Assembly: GCA_025738555.1 (NCBI GenBank) | Contig: JAOVFP010000002.1 | Coordinates: 7,378,001-7,442,000 of the forward strand | Origin: Cyathus striatus | Lineage: Eukaryota > Basidiomycota > Agaricomycetes > Agaricales > Nidulariaceae | Length of the DNA: 64,000 bases | Reading direction: 5' to 3' | Shown: positions 21,582 through 33,225 of the stretch, piece by piece | Layout: every line of letters begins with the position of its first letter | Position numbering within the stretch: the first letter of the stretch is position 1 | Made by a program: the position numbers and the translations under genes | Notes under the pieces: model-generated | Told to the model about the DNA's origin: nothing | Seen by the model: only the letters and a program-made list of their open reading frames with translations | Databases searched by the model: none

Positions 21582-23457
21582 CTATATATGTGGTAGGAAA
21601 TTTGACCATGCCACCGTCTCGAATGTAGAGGGCGGTAGTGACTTAAATGCCATGAAGGCCTCTATCACTAGATAACACCTCGCTGCCCCGTAGAATAAAG
21701 GAAGTGCCACGCCCATGATTAACAGGGGAGATACAAACAAATTCCAAGAAATCTCATCCAGAATCTCTGGGTTTAAACAAAAGAGCATGTAATAGATCAT
21801 GAAAATCATTACAATGATCATTGGGCAGGTTGAAACCACCACCGATGAAATTCGCCATAAGGTTACTTCGATTGTTGATGGAAAGTCAGAGTTCCATGCA
21901 AGTATATGGACAAGACCAAATATCGATGGCAAAATACTGAATATGAGAAACCCGATAAAATCTTCAAGAGGTTCCAGGACCAGTTCCGTGTCGTCCAGAG
22001 AGAAAGAAAAGTATGAACCAACCCGTTCTTTATCCAATATATCCTCATTAATTGACAACATAAGTTCAGATATTGGATACCATATTGTCCATCCCATCGT
22101 AATGCTGAAGAAGCAGTATTCATCTTCATGAACAGCTTTAACCACTTCATCTCTTATAGTTCTATATATCAATAATGGAGTGGAGAGGAGTCTCTCGACG
22201 GGAGCAAATAATTTCCAAAAAAATCCATCACGTTTTTTTTGACATCCAGACGACCCGCAGACATCATTTTCAACATGAAGATTGGAAGGATTTGGGATTA
22301 ATGTGCTATTTACAATATCGTCTTTCGCTTCAAAGGTGTGGTCGGTGGAAACTAAGGGCTGTTCTAACCCTTCGGAATGGTCATTTATCCCATTTAGTCT
22401 TGAAAGTTCTATTCCAGCATCAATTTGTTGACCATGTTTATCGTTAAGTAGCAGCGAGGCTGTAGGGTCGGCAACCTCCCCGTTTACGCCATCATTAATG
22501 GCTTCTTCACTAGCAACAACATCAATATTGTCATATATATGGCCTGTTGTGGGGAGGAGATACTCGTGTTCATCAACAATTACTGAAATTTGATTTTCTT
22601 CCACGGTATTTTTAGTATCAGGATCAGCAGAGGGCATAGCTTTATCCAAATATAATGGTTGTGCAACGTTGAACGGTTTATGCCACCATATAAGAGACAG
22701 CATAAATGTGAAGGAGATAATGGCAAGCGTTGTCACTTCTAACTGTGCCAAAGGTAGTCCTTGAGCACGCCTCGCAATACATTGAATAACAAACCACAGC
22801 GTCTGAACAACAACGATAATTTTAGAGAGGCCGTCAGCTTTGCTTTTGTCCTGTATATCTGCTTTTGACATATTGGGGAAGGATATACTCCCATTGTTTA
22901 GGAGTTCGTGAAATTGTCTTGGGTATATGACTGTTGTATGATCCCCGTTTCGCAAATGAAAACCACCCATTTGGAGGAAATGGGCATGTTTCATGGTCCA
23001 ATCATGACCTAGATACATCAGTGTTTCCGTTATCAATACTAGAAATAAAGATGAAAAACTAACCATGCAGATCGTACTGTTTCCAGAGCTCCCTTGCACC
23101 CGAATATTGTCGAAGTGCCCAAAAGGTAACGATTTCGGGAACTATGATTGCCCAATAGATCGTTTTCAGCCTTCTCCATAAAATTTTCCATCCTTCATCA
23201 CTGGGAGCAGGTACATTGGGGTGTATAGATACCCATGTGCAAAGAATAAGCGTTGAAACACAGCTCCTTATAATGTCCATTGCAGAGCGCTGATTACAAT
23301 TGCAAAGCGGAGCAGAATCGAAGGTAGTTGCATTGAGAGAAACGAGCGATATCGGGAGAGTGTAGCTGAACGATGTTGCATTTAAGATGGGAGAAGCATC
23401 CACTGGCTCAGGGGATGTATTTCGGAAAATGAGATAAATGAGAAAATGAATAAGCAT
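21582..23457 (-). CDS. M1: multi-pass membrane protein, CxCNQR family (intact, 606 aa)
   Basis: Two exons: 23064-23457 and 21582-23008, with a 55-bp intron (GTTAGT donor, CTAG acceptor), giving 606 codons plus stop. The inner ATG (MLIHFLIYLIFRN) is chosen because all paralogues start here and a TATA-like box lies 60 bp upstream; the longer open frame would begin 9 bp from that box. Visible features: a hydrophobic N-terminus (1-12), a short luminal or outside segment with NxS/T sites and C-N-C-N-Q-R (52-57), membrane spans at about 60-78 and 98-115, KHAHFLQMGGF, DKSKADGLSK, a span, LAQLEVTTLA, IWWHKPF, a long acidic loop, RVGSYF, GLVHILAWN, LWRIS and three or four more spans, ending NFLPHI. 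The family is widespread in fungi and, to my knowledge, uncharacterised. Residue 64 is Arg where paralogues have Trp. Confidence 0.85.
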
Positions 23458-25850
23458 TTGGTGAAGACTAAGGAGGAGAAAGGAGGGAAGGGTTCGACCT
23501 GAAGGCACGAGGAATGTTTATACAGAACAGCTTTAGATGATCATCATGAAGTTGAACTTCTCCGGAGCTCCTATGGGGACTATACTTATATAAGTATGTC
23601 AAACATATACCTGCTTTAGAGGATAATGTTCTCATGTCACAACCATCTTTTTATATCCAGCAGACTACCATCAGATTGATCATCTTGCGGCGATGAGGGG
23701 TTTTGTGTTTATTATTTCTTCCCATCCTGATGCATTTACACAGAAGATCATGCATAGTGGGAAGTGTCGTATAAATAAATTCACACATGCAGCTCTCACT
23801 CTATACTCAAAAAAAGCATTGCATTTACAAATGTAAATTATAATATCTTGAATTATCGAGAGCTCTTTGTTACCATGATTTCCGTTTCAAAAATCTAGTA
23901 CAGCAGATGACTCAGGATGTCAAATCACGACATCATAGAACAGAGTGCGTATCGCCCTCTCGTGCTCTCATTTGCACTCCCCTTCTCGCTTAACTATTCT
24001 TTCATAATCTCAACGCATACATGTCTAGCTTTGAGGTCTATCCACTGACAAGGCATCAATCGACATCACCCTTAATTGTGCGCGGAAAGCGGACGCTCGT
24101 TAAGCGCTCTCGTGCGGACTACGCGAGCGTGGTAAATTTAAATTTTCACGCGTCATTCTGGCTCAATTCTGGCTTCCACATCCACAGACGATCTTTTCTA
24201 CCCAGCTCTGTATCTCAACATAAAGTCCGTCTAGTATATCCGCTAGAAACTACTACTATGCATCCAAAACCTAACTCCACCGGACGCTCTACTTCGGTGA
24301 CCCAAGGAAAGCTGCGCTACCACAATTCCTGTGACCTGTCAACTTCGTATCTCATCGTGAGCTAAGAGCAGCCTTCTTCCCTCACAGTGAAATCGTCTTT
24401 CAACGTTGCAGCTCGCACAATATTGCGTTTCAGTATCGATTCGTGGGATACCGCTGGTTACACAAGAGGGAGGGGTGTACTGTCCTAAGTGTATTGAGTG
24501 ATTCTTTGGCCAGTTATAACTTTAAGGTGGGTACCGCAATTTTTTATGAAGCTTTGCTATCCTCAGCAGAACGTCTTTAAATTCTCTCAAATCTCTCCAA
24601 GCCACGCGCAACGTCCGCGTTAGCTCTTCCCCTTCCTCCTTTCCTTCCTCTCTTTCCCTCCTTTTGATTCCTCCCCTACCATCCATCTGTTCTATCCCGT
24701 CCTCCCTCACTATCCTGGATCTTTTCTCGCCCCCTCTCCTCCCTCCTCATTATCCGCTCTTTTCTCCCTCCTGAACCTCTGTTCATTACACTTTTCAATC
24801 TTCCTATTCTACATGTTTCTTCCTTCTTCATCAGTCGTCGTCACCTTGCTGACACCTTCCCAACAGTACACTACTTCAAAGCACACCCACACACCCGCAT
24901 CGAAAGCAACTGACGGGGTACAGCTACATAGGGAGTAGGTGCCGGTGGGGAAGATGAGCGAGATTAAGATCAAACAATGTAAGTGAAACTCGACTGTTAT
25001 CCTTCCTCCACCTTCTATCCACCTTCTTCGTGCGCCCTTCTTCTACTTGTCATTCTATTCTCCTTTCCCCTTCCCGTTTCGCTCACTTACAAGCTAACAC
25101 CCTCCCCAGCTCATCCGCCATGAACCCACCCGTCAGTCTCTCACACGTTCTCTATGCACAATATGCCCGTCGACACGTACGATATGTGTAAATCAGCCAG
25201 CTGGAAGGAAACAGGTGACCGTACTCAGCATCTGATCGGTTCTAAGGAGGGGATACGGGTAAGTCTGTTCTTTGTCTCGTTTCTGTTCGTTCGTGCAGGT
25301 GGTATGTTTTGGACTGGGACGGGAATGGGCGATAAGTGGTACAAGTACAGAGTGCAGCTCTGTCCCATCTACGAACTGGGTAGGATAACTGGCGCTGGTT
25401 GTGGTCGTGGAACCAGCAGTGCTGTATTGAGGGTTGCTCGCGCTCCTTCTCGTGTCCATTGCTTTCGCGATCATGTTATATGGCTTCCTCCCTTTCCCGC
25501 TTTCCTTCTCCTTCCTTTCCCTCACTGCGTTTTCTCTCACCTTGGAGCCTTCTTCACTTCCCCTCTCTTTCTCTCTCTCAACTATCTTCATCGCTTGTCT
25601 ATTCTTCTCTTCTCCACTTTTACTGTATTATTCACGAAGCTAAACATTATGCATTATCTCTAGTTTCATTACTTCAAACGCCTTGGCTTGCAAAGCCTAG
25701 GTACACTCAAAGTTCTCTTGCATTATTCGCATGGACGTGGTGGGACAAGTGCATCGGAAGGCAGGGAATGAGAACCCGATATGTTTCGTCTCAGTTGTGT
25801 TCTTGATTTGATTTTACACTCTCTCCTTCATTCGTTTGGTCACCGGCAAA
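23458..25850. repeat. Head-to-head spacer, copy S1
   Basis: The 2.4-kb sequence between the divergent starts of M1 and M2 recurs, with about 90% similarity by eye, at 39.3-41.9 kb, 44.0-45.3 plus 47.1-48.4 kb, and partially at 31.1-33.2 and 36.9-37.1 kb. Landmarks include CGCTCTCGTGCGGACTACGC, a CT-rich tract (24.6-24.8 kb) and GACACCTTCCCAACAGTACA. There is also an ATG at 24954 leading to a GTAAGT at 24979, and a second GTAAGT at 25259. It may hold promoters for both genes and a decayed small spliced gene. No long conserved frame was found. Confidence 0.8.
23517..23523 (-). promoter_or_regulatory. TATA-like box of M1
   Basis: On the minus strand CTGTTCTGTATAAACATT places GTATAAA 60 bp upstream of the inner ATG. 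The same motif sits exactly 60 bp upstream in M4 and M5, about 57 bp upstream in M6 (ACTATAAACA) and about 58 bp upstream in M8 (GTTTAAATAG). Confidence 0.6.
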
Positions 25851-26553
25851 ATGATTATATACCTCCCCTTATATTTCGTCTTCCGCAACGCATCCCTCGG
25901 TCCAGTCGATGCATTCCCCATTCAGAACATGACTTCGACTCATCATACTTTTCCGGTGTCTCTTGCCACGCTCAATAGCACATTCATTGATTCGGCTCCA
26001 GTTTGCAATTGCAATCAGCGCTCTGTATTGGAGATTGTATGGAGTTGCGTTGCGACACTTTTTCTGTGTACATGGTCTTCAACGCACCCAAACATGCCGG
26101 CTCCCGGCGACGAATGGTGGAAAATTCTGTGGAGGAGGCTTGGGTGATCTGATTCTTTGGGAACCCGATCAATCGAATCAAGAAAGAGTTGGTTCATACT
26201 TTGCAGCCTCCGGCCCCGACAGAATGCTGGTTTTTTCTTTAATAGGTGCAGCACTATTTGGTTTGGTCCATTGTATTGCATGGAATTTCAAATTCCCATC
26301 GCCGATAGAGAGAATCTTATGGCGAATTTCGGCAGTTGGGGTTTCGGTCCTGCTAAGTATTTTTGGAGTGGTTGGCATGTTTCTTATCTGTATTGATAGC
26401 AGTGTCTTAGTTCTTTTAACAGGATCCATAATCTTCCTAGCGTATATATTTTCTCGATATTTTCTTTTGATTGAAGGCTTAATATCACTATGAGACCTCC
26501 CTCCTTCTGCTTTCCTGACTACCAAATGGTCAAATTTCTTTCCACATGTTTAA
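25851..26553 (+). pseudogene. M2: membrane protein family copy with internal deletion
   Basis: The start MIIYLPLYFVFRN through CNCNQRSVLEIVWSC to KILWRRL matches exon 1 of the family. The sequence then jumps to NQERVGSYFAAS, which lies some 300 residues later in complete paralogues, and continues to FFPHV and a stop at 26551. The deletion also shifts the frame. TGA at 26491 replaces the CGA (Arg) found in M7. M2 is closest to M7. It is divergent from M1 across S1, the only unit in the window where both arms of the head-to-head pair survive. Confidence 0.85.
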
Positions 26554-26644
26554 GTAGTATGTAGTAGTTAGCAGTACCTGTAACCCTGTCCTTTCTATTC
26601 CAGACATATATACAGTATGTGTCACCCTTAACTAAATCTTATTG
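26554..26644 (+). other. 3' flank of M2
   Basis: A short non-coding stretch between the stop of M2 and the start of repeat copy C. I see no clear polyadenylation signal or other feature. Confidence 0.3.
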
Positions 26645-27740
26645 GGCCGTCAACTTTTCGAGTTCCCGGTAACTCGAATGGAACTTGACTGGAACTCGAC
26701 TGGAACTCGACTTTGGAACTTACCTGTAACTCGAAAAATATAAATTGTATGGTATATGACAGAGATTCCAACACTGCTATGGATTGCTAGATTAATGTTC
26801 GCCTCCGCGCTCATTATTTCCCACGCCCCTGAATGTCGATCATTAATTTGATCTGATGCCTCTGCCTCCATCAAATTAATCAATGAGTGCCGCACGTTGT
26901 TTTCCGCGGCGCGTTTGATCGCATTCATGTGCCTCGTCATCGTCATAAACAATGAGCACCCATTTTTTTCATTTCTAGTCGAGTTCACGGGCTATTCCTC
27001 CCAATTTTTTTGTGAATACAAATGTATATTAAATACATCGACAATACAGCTAAATTACCCATGAAATAGTATGAAAAGCTGAAATTATTATTATTCATGT
27101 TATATTTTCTGTAAGCACAGTACACCATGTTAATGCAACCAAGATGTTATATTACATACAAAATAACTAACTTCATATTGTAAAAAATAAATCACAGGAA
27201 GAATCCAAAAACTGAGAGAAGAATACACAAAATACGTGCTCATTGTTGAGCATGATGATGGAAGTGCGACGTGATCACCATCAATGCATCAGAAGCAAGT
27301 GGAGTTATCGGGAATTTGATGGGTGATGTGATGGCGCTATTTTTACACATCCTTGGCGGCAGGGGTGGGCGTGGGAAACAACGAGCTAAGGGATCACGAC
27401 AACAATGAGCATGATAATAAAGTATGGGTTTTTTGTAATGGAATTTGAGGAACTTAAAGTAGGAACTTAACTGGAACTCAACTGGAACTCGAATGGAACT
27501 CGACTCAAATTCGAGTGGAGTTGAGTTGTCATTTACCACTTGAAGGTAACTCGATGGTAACTCGACTGACACTCGAATTTAGCTTAAGCGAGGAACTCGA
27601 TGGAACTTAACTTTTACTCGAAAAAAAATAAGCGAGGAACTCAACTCAACTCGATGGAACTTAACTTTCACTCAAAAAAATAAGCGAGAAACTTAACTTT
27701 ACTCAAGGGAACTTAACTTTTACTCGAAAAATAAGCAAGT
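26645..27740 (-). repeat. 1.1-kb non-autonomous repeat, copy C (inverted)
   Basis: The plus strand begins GGGCCGTCAACTTTTCGAGT, the reverse complement of the copy A end, and runs through the shared core in reverse order to AAGTTCC words near 27735. Beyond that it shares a further block with the left flank of copy B. It lies immediately 3' of M2. Confidence 0.75.
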
Positions 27741-28500
27741 TGTATAATGAATACCTTACAATAATTATACAGTAGTTTGTGTTGTTTCCCGCCCCCCCGC
27801 TCGCTTTTTCCCACGCTTATAATTTAATGTTTATTCATTTCCTATTAATTGTACATTCTCATTGTTGCCCGCACCTCCGCTCATAATTTCCCACGCTTCC
27901 GCTTAACATATCGCGCCTATATACTTTCGCGCTCACTGATTACCATGCTCTGCTCATTGTCGCCGCACCTCCGCTCATAATTTCCCACGCTTCCGCGATT
28001 ATTCTGATCTCTACTCATACTATCTCGCCCTCCCACTCATGATTTCCCACGCTTTCGCTTCTCCTCTAATCTGCTCGCAATTTTCCGCACATTTCATCAT
28101 TCCCGCCCTCCCGCTCATAATTTCCCACGCCTCCGCTTTTCACTTCTGATGCTCACTGCTGTCCACTTCTATTTCTCACGCCTCCGCTTCTGCTGTTCAC
28201 TGCTATCTGCATCCCCCCCTCAACATTTCCCACGCTTTTGCTGATCATTCCGACCTCCTTTCACTTTCCCGCCCTCCCGCTCATATTTTCCCACGCCTCC
28301 GCTTTTCACTTCTGGTGCTCATTACTGTCCGCTTCTACTTCCCACACCTCCGCTTCTATTGTTCACTGCTGTCCGCATCCCCGCTCGAATTTTCCCACGC
28401 TTTCGCTTATCATTCCGACCTCTGTTCATTATCTCCCGCCCTCCTGCTCATAGTTTCCCATGCCTCCGCTCTTACTTTCCCACACAATTAATACACTTTT
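27741..28500. repeat. CCCACGCYTCCGCT motif array
   Basis: At least ten occurrences of TTTCCCACGCYTYCGCT, often preceded by CCGCTCATAA and followed by TTCACTTCTG or a similar phrase. Spacing is irregular (about 50-90 bp). The same phrase in reverse (GGCATGGGAAATAATGAGTG and CGGAGGCG) occurs once per copy in repeats A and B, so the array looks like local amplification of a piece of that family. The region is GC-richer than its surroundings and non-coding. Confidence 0.65.
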
Positions 28501-28969
28501 CCAACAAATCATATAATCTACTGTACAAAGCATGGAACATATTATTATAAAGGATTACATAAAAATGTAACTCGCATTTTTTATAAGTTTATTTACATTA
28601 TTACTTAATATAATATGGTCTACTATGTGTATAACAACTTACATTAAGTGATGCAAAAAATTGAAAGAAAAAGAGCAAGAACTGAGCTAACAATTTAAGA
28701 AAAGACTTGCTCACTGTTAAGGATGATGACTAGGAAGAGTGCCCATCAACAGTCCCGCGATGTGTTCGCATGTTGACGTCGCGGTGATGAATATTTGTGT
28801 TGATGAATGTCATTGTAAGTGATGAATAGTACAACACACGTGCAAATGTGTGTAAATAAAGGCGGGCAGAGTGTGCGGGAATTGTTGAGCAGAGCTGTAG
28901 AAAACATCGGGCGGGGGTATGGGAACAATTAGTGTACACTTACTGTACACTTGAACTTTTGAAATTAGA

Positions 28970-29410
28970 ATATTCAGAACTCGACTTACACCTGATTGGA
29001 ACTTAATATAACTTGAGGGAACTCGACTTTCACCTGATTGGAACTTAATATAACTCGAGGGAACTCAACTTTCACGAAAAAAAACTTAACTTTAACTCGA
29101 AAAAATTAACAGGAACTCGAAATGTTAGCATCCCCTCTACTTGACTTGAGGGAACTTGACTTTCACTCAAAAAAATAATAAGTGGTGAACTTAAGTTAAC
29201 TCGAGGGAACTCGACTTTTCCAAAAAAAAAAAAGTGAGGAACTTAAGTCCACTCGAAATATGAAAAAGCCACTTAAGGTAACTTAACTTTGACTCGAAAA
29301 AGTTAAGCGAGCTCAAAAATGGAACTCGACTATAACTTAGGTGAGACTCGACTGTAACTCGAAAAACTCGACAGGAACTCGAAAAACTCGACAGGAACTC
29401 GAAAAGTTAG
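28970..29410 (+). repeat. AAGTTCC/TCGAGT word array (reverse orientation)
   Basis: Built from GGAACTCGA, AACTTAA and TCGAAAAA words, with a direct repeat of about 60 bp at its left (CTCGACTTWCACCTGATTGG twice). It ends AACTCGAAAAGTTAGCAGCC, very like the terminal motif of repeat copies A-C. It is possibly a deleted further copy of the same family. Confidence 0.65.
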
Positions 29411-29974
29411 CAGCCCAATCTTATTAAGTACCTCTGAGTAAGTCTCATTGGATTTATATTTAGGGATGTTCTCCGTTCTATTGGAAATGGGGAAACTTAT
29501 GGGGGATGCCGATGCCGAACTCACTCAGCATACTATGCTTCTTGTGGTCGCAAAGAGGCATGCCATTGTGATATTATCGCATACTTGGAGGTAGCAAATG
29601 CCCATTAGTGACTAGATGGTACAGCGACAAGGGTCAAGCATGTAGTCCTTTGACTCAAATGGTGTACACCTTCATCGTCGTGTCTATCGTATTTCCACCT
29701 GTCGTACTTAACATACTCAGTTGTAGTAGCGTTGTAAATTCCCTTAAGAACCTTCTGCTAAGTTGTCACCCCTCGTCTTCATCCCTCTCCTTGTCTCCTT
29801 CCTTAGTTTAGTATATTAATGCATAGTAGAGCATGTCACTATATTAACACCTGCACATTTGTATACACTGCGGGCGAAATAGCTATATGTGAGGGAAGAA
29901 ATTCGTCCACTTCTTGTTCTTTCTGTTTTCTCCTTTTGATTTCCAACTAATTCACTAATCGGTTCGAATATCGT
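29411..29974. other. Unassigned sequence
   Basis: No gene was resolved. A short frame near 29495-29570 reads MGDADAELTQHTMLLVVAKR, which resembles the end of an unassigned frame at 15.9 kb (TAITLLVVAKR), but nothing extends the match. Confidence 0.35.
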
Positions 29975-30850
29975 TCATAAAAGCACTATCCGAATAAGAA
30001 GCAGAACGAAACTGTCTTCACGATATGCCCTAGCCACTCTATCTTTGACGGTATTGAATACCGACAGTATAGTATGGGGAATAATCCACAACGGACCACG
30101 TTCTATGCCAGTATCTCTTTGCATGCTAATTTCTGGAGTATAACTGTCCGCGTCTGTTTGAGGTACAACTAACAAGTTCCAACCACTCAGAATTTTCAGT
30201 TCTGGGGTGAGACTGCGAAAGTTCGCCGATCGTATTAAGTTCATTATTATTGCCTTCATTGGTGACAGCTGAAGATTCAACAACGGGTGCATTATCTGCT
30301 GAAATAGAGACATGTGCACTGAATAAAGGTTCGGATGTTGAGCTTTCAGTTTCAGCATTAGTAATCTTGTCCGATGAGTGGTTGACTTCGAGCGGCATAC
30401 GAATGGGAATTAATTGCGCAGTTGCCGTAGCATTGGGGGCGCCGTAGTCTACGGGTTTTCTTTAGTTTTCCGCATTTTTACTGTACAAGTTTATTCTTAT
30501 GTATAAATAATTGTCTCTGAATGTTATAATAAAGATAACATGGTCATGAATCGACATAGAAGCTATGTCTACGGGGGCACTGTTGTGCTCATCAGCTACT
30601 GGATATTTATCGTTCTCTATGTGTCCATTGTCTGTGATACTGGTGATGTTAACTGCCAGGTCAACAGCCTTATCCAAAATGACTGGTTGCCGAACATCAA
30701 AGGGTTTATGCCACCATATGATGGACAGCATAAATGTGCATGATATAATCGCAAGTGTTGTCACTTCCAACTGTGCCAAAGCTAGACCTTGCACGAGCCT
30801 TGCGATACATTGCGTGACAAATCAAATGATGTACACAGCAGCTGTTTGAA
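29975..30850 (-). pseudogene. M3: truncated membrane protein copy, interrupted
   Basis: Minus strand: LAQLEVTTLAIISCTFMLSI followed by IWWHKPFDVRQP (30.66-30.80 kb), then the acidic loop, then VPQTDADSYTPEI and TILSVFNTVKDRVARAYRED. The N-terminal exon and everything after that loop are missing. The loop phrase VPQTDAD and SxFNTVxDR group it with M6, not with M1/M4. A short dispersed repeat (30405-30575) is inserted in the loop, and frames change on either side of it. Confidence 0.8.
30405..30575 (+). repeat. Short dispersed repeat, copy d, inserted in M3
   Basis: GGGAATTAATTGC, GTTGCCGTAGCATTGGGGGC followed by GCCGTAGTCTA, TTTTCCGCATTTTTACTGTA and a tail ending GAAGCTATG match copies at 1-215 and 1925-2150 in order. 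Coding sequence of the membrane family lies directly on both sides, so this is an insertion. I could not define exact ends or a target duplication. Confidence 0.65.
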
Positions 30851-31139
30851 ACTCGCAAACGGATCGATTACGGAGAATTCGTGATAACAATAATATCCTA
30901 TGTTCCTAGATGTGAATTGGTTCCGCTTGTTCCATTTCTTGTAAGTGAGGATGGGGGAACAGCCCAGTCCTAAATTTACAATAAGCGCACGAGAAGCTCT
31001 GAGCATAGGATTGTGGGCTGTGCCCGTGAAAGTCGCCAGTGTCTCTATCAAAATATGAGCTATTAAAGACCATAGCGCGCAGCGAAGCTCTTCTTATCAC
31101 TACTCTGTGCCTTACTCGTAGCATATGGAGTGATAATGT

Positions 31140-33225
31140 GCTTATGAAAGCCGTGATCATATCGCGCTCTCGCGCTCTCATTTGCATTCGCCTACTCACT
31201 TAACTATCCTTTCATAATCTCAACGCATACATGTCTAGCCCCAGTCAAAAGTCGCACAGGTCTGCTCCGGTCAGACCTGACTTTTCTGGAAAAATCCGAA
31301 CTGAGCAGGTCACCTCCGGGTAACCCAATTTCACACGTACCAATCATTGCTATTTTTGCTCTTATCTAATCTATTCCAACTGTCTTCGTCAAGTCTTCTC
31401 TCGTTGTATTTGCACTTACACTTGAAATCAGAAATACACTCAGTACAATTCTTTCATGGTGCACCGTTGAACTTAGACAATATATATTATCAGTTGTTTC
31501 CACTCGATGCCCAGGCCCCAGAGGGTCTGTGCGTTGCTTTGGTACACATATATATAGGTGCCAAACAATGCCCGACCTCTCTTGCTTTTCTACCACCACC
31601 ATCCCCCATATCCTGCCCCACTTCCCCGCTTCCCTCCCCCTCATTCCCTTGCTCTCACTCCTCCTTGCCTCCCCTTACCTCCCTCCCTCTATCCTACTGT
31701 CCGCCTCTCCTGGTGTCTTTGGTTTTGCTCTCGTACCCCTCTCAAATGTTCTCCCAGCCTCCCACTCTCGGACAATTCCATATTTATAAACACGGACCAC
31801 CAATTGAGGTCAGTTGTACGCCTTCCATGGCTCTCGTTCTCACAAGCTATCTTCACACAGGCCGTAGCAGTTGCAGATGCTCCACTGCTGGACACATACG
31901 TAGTTGTTATGAGATTGTTCTTGGTGAGTTGAACTCGTCAGTTTCTCAGAATCTGACTACATATACGCAACATTCCCAGGGCTATGCCAAACACCCGCCA
32001 CATGACTCTCAACTCCTCGGTACCATTGGTATCTCATCCTTTCTGTGTATGTCATTCCAACAGTCCTTTTTTCTGCTTTCTGGTCATTTTCTTGTCCTCC
32101 TCAGGTCGTTCCACTGTCATCTGTATTCTCGCCTTCCCCGTCTCCTGTAAACCAATGCTAATGACATCAAGTCGAGGGCTATGTCCTGCTAATCCTATAC
32201 CTTCCTATTGATCCTATTGACAGATGGAGGGAGCGGGTGGAAGAAGATGGTGTAGGGATTAGTTGGAGGGAGGGAGGAAGAGGAGGGAGGGAGGAAGCAG
32301 AGGGAGGGAGGAAGCGGAGGGGTGGAGAAAGCAGAGGGAGGGAGGGAGGAAGGAGTGGAGGGATTACGTCACAATATCCATGTTTCTGTACATTCCTGTA
32401 ATCTCGGATTAGTCCTGAATACAATTTCATATTGGTTTTATATCTCTCTGTAAAAGTCTGTTCAGACCTGTTTTCAATCTGGAAAAGAGGTCAAAATCAG
32501 GAAAAAATCCGAAAATTACAGAACGTCAGATGCGTCTGTAATTTCCGGATGTAGCCGGACTAGGCCTGCGCGACTTTTGACTGGGGTCTAGCTTTCATTA
32601 CCTGAAGCAGTTTCGACAGTGCCATATTTGTTCTTTACCCGCCGTGCAGACATCAGCTTCGAGCGCGTCAAATTCATCCTAGGAGTAATTGGCGCGTGTC
32701 TGTCAAGCTTTGTCAGCGTTGCGCGGGAAGAACGGGCGCTCTCTCGCGGACTTGCTACGCGTGCGTGGTAAAATTATGAGAAAACGATACCGTCACGATC
32801 GCACTGTATCTCACTGTCCATCTCTGCAGACGCTCTTTTCCACCATAGACGTGGCTCTGCATTTCAAGCTCAGAATACCTTGTTGTTGTAAAGTCCGTCC
32901 TATATCTGTCAGCTACCGGTATGCAACCCAAGACAAACCCATGGCCCTACCCCACTGGACCGGTGCTGCAGTGTGCAGTGTGCGCCCTAGTAGATATACG
33001 TATGCCGTCCCAAGATTGAAGCTCAGCAAGTCTCGCCAACTTCGTATCTCATTATGAAGCACCATCTTCTTCTCTTATGATAGGACCAACGTTCGCGTCG
33101 CACTGCGATATAATGACACAGGATGACTTGTAGGATACTGCTGGTCGCACAAGAGAGAGGAGATATACTGTCATCAGCATATGACATGGGATTGAGAGGG
33201 GTCTTTGGTTATAAGGTGGGTGCTT
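31140..33225. repeat. Head-to-head spacer, copy S5, split by a TIR element
   Basis: 31140-31238 (CGCTCTCGCGCTCTCATTTG ... CAACGCATACATGTCTAG) and 32587-33225 (CGGGCGCTCTCTCGCGGACT, then CTACGCGTGCGTGGTAAA, CAACTTCGTATCTCATTATG) match S1 in order. The intervening 1348 bp is a transposon. This copy is more diverged than S1, S3 and S4. M3 lies on its left in the minus orientation, as M1 does for S1. No gene arm remains on the right. Confidence 0.65.
31239..32586. mobile_element. Non-autonomous TIR element with TCTAG target duplication
   Basis: Both ends read CCCCAGTCAAAAGTCGC inwards (17 bp, exact), followed by a looser match. TCTAG lies on each side (31234-31238 and 32587-32591), and the paralogous empty site in S1 (ACATGTCTAGCTTTG, about 24020-24035) has it once, which confirms a 5-bp target duplication. 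The interior is CT-rich on one side and GGAGGGAGG-rich at 32.22-32.36 kb. The 267-codon open frame inside is low complexity with no transposase motif. Superfamily unassigned. Confidence 0.88.

Noticed and set aside
23059..23508. Longer M1 start 51 bases upstream (MPSGRTLPS...), also in frame in M5
   Set aside because: It would begin within about 10 bp of the TATA-like box, and M4 has a stop just before the inner ATG; the inner ATG aligns in all copies.
25434..25643. Hydrophobic 69-codon frame also present at 41403 and 47898
   Set aside because: The copies differ by indels of +2 and -5 bases relative to each other, so the frame is not conserved; it reflects the CT-rich spacer.
31347..32150. 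267-codon open frame
   Set aside because: Low-complexity Ser/Pro/Leu translation of a CT-rich tract inside a TIR element; no domain.
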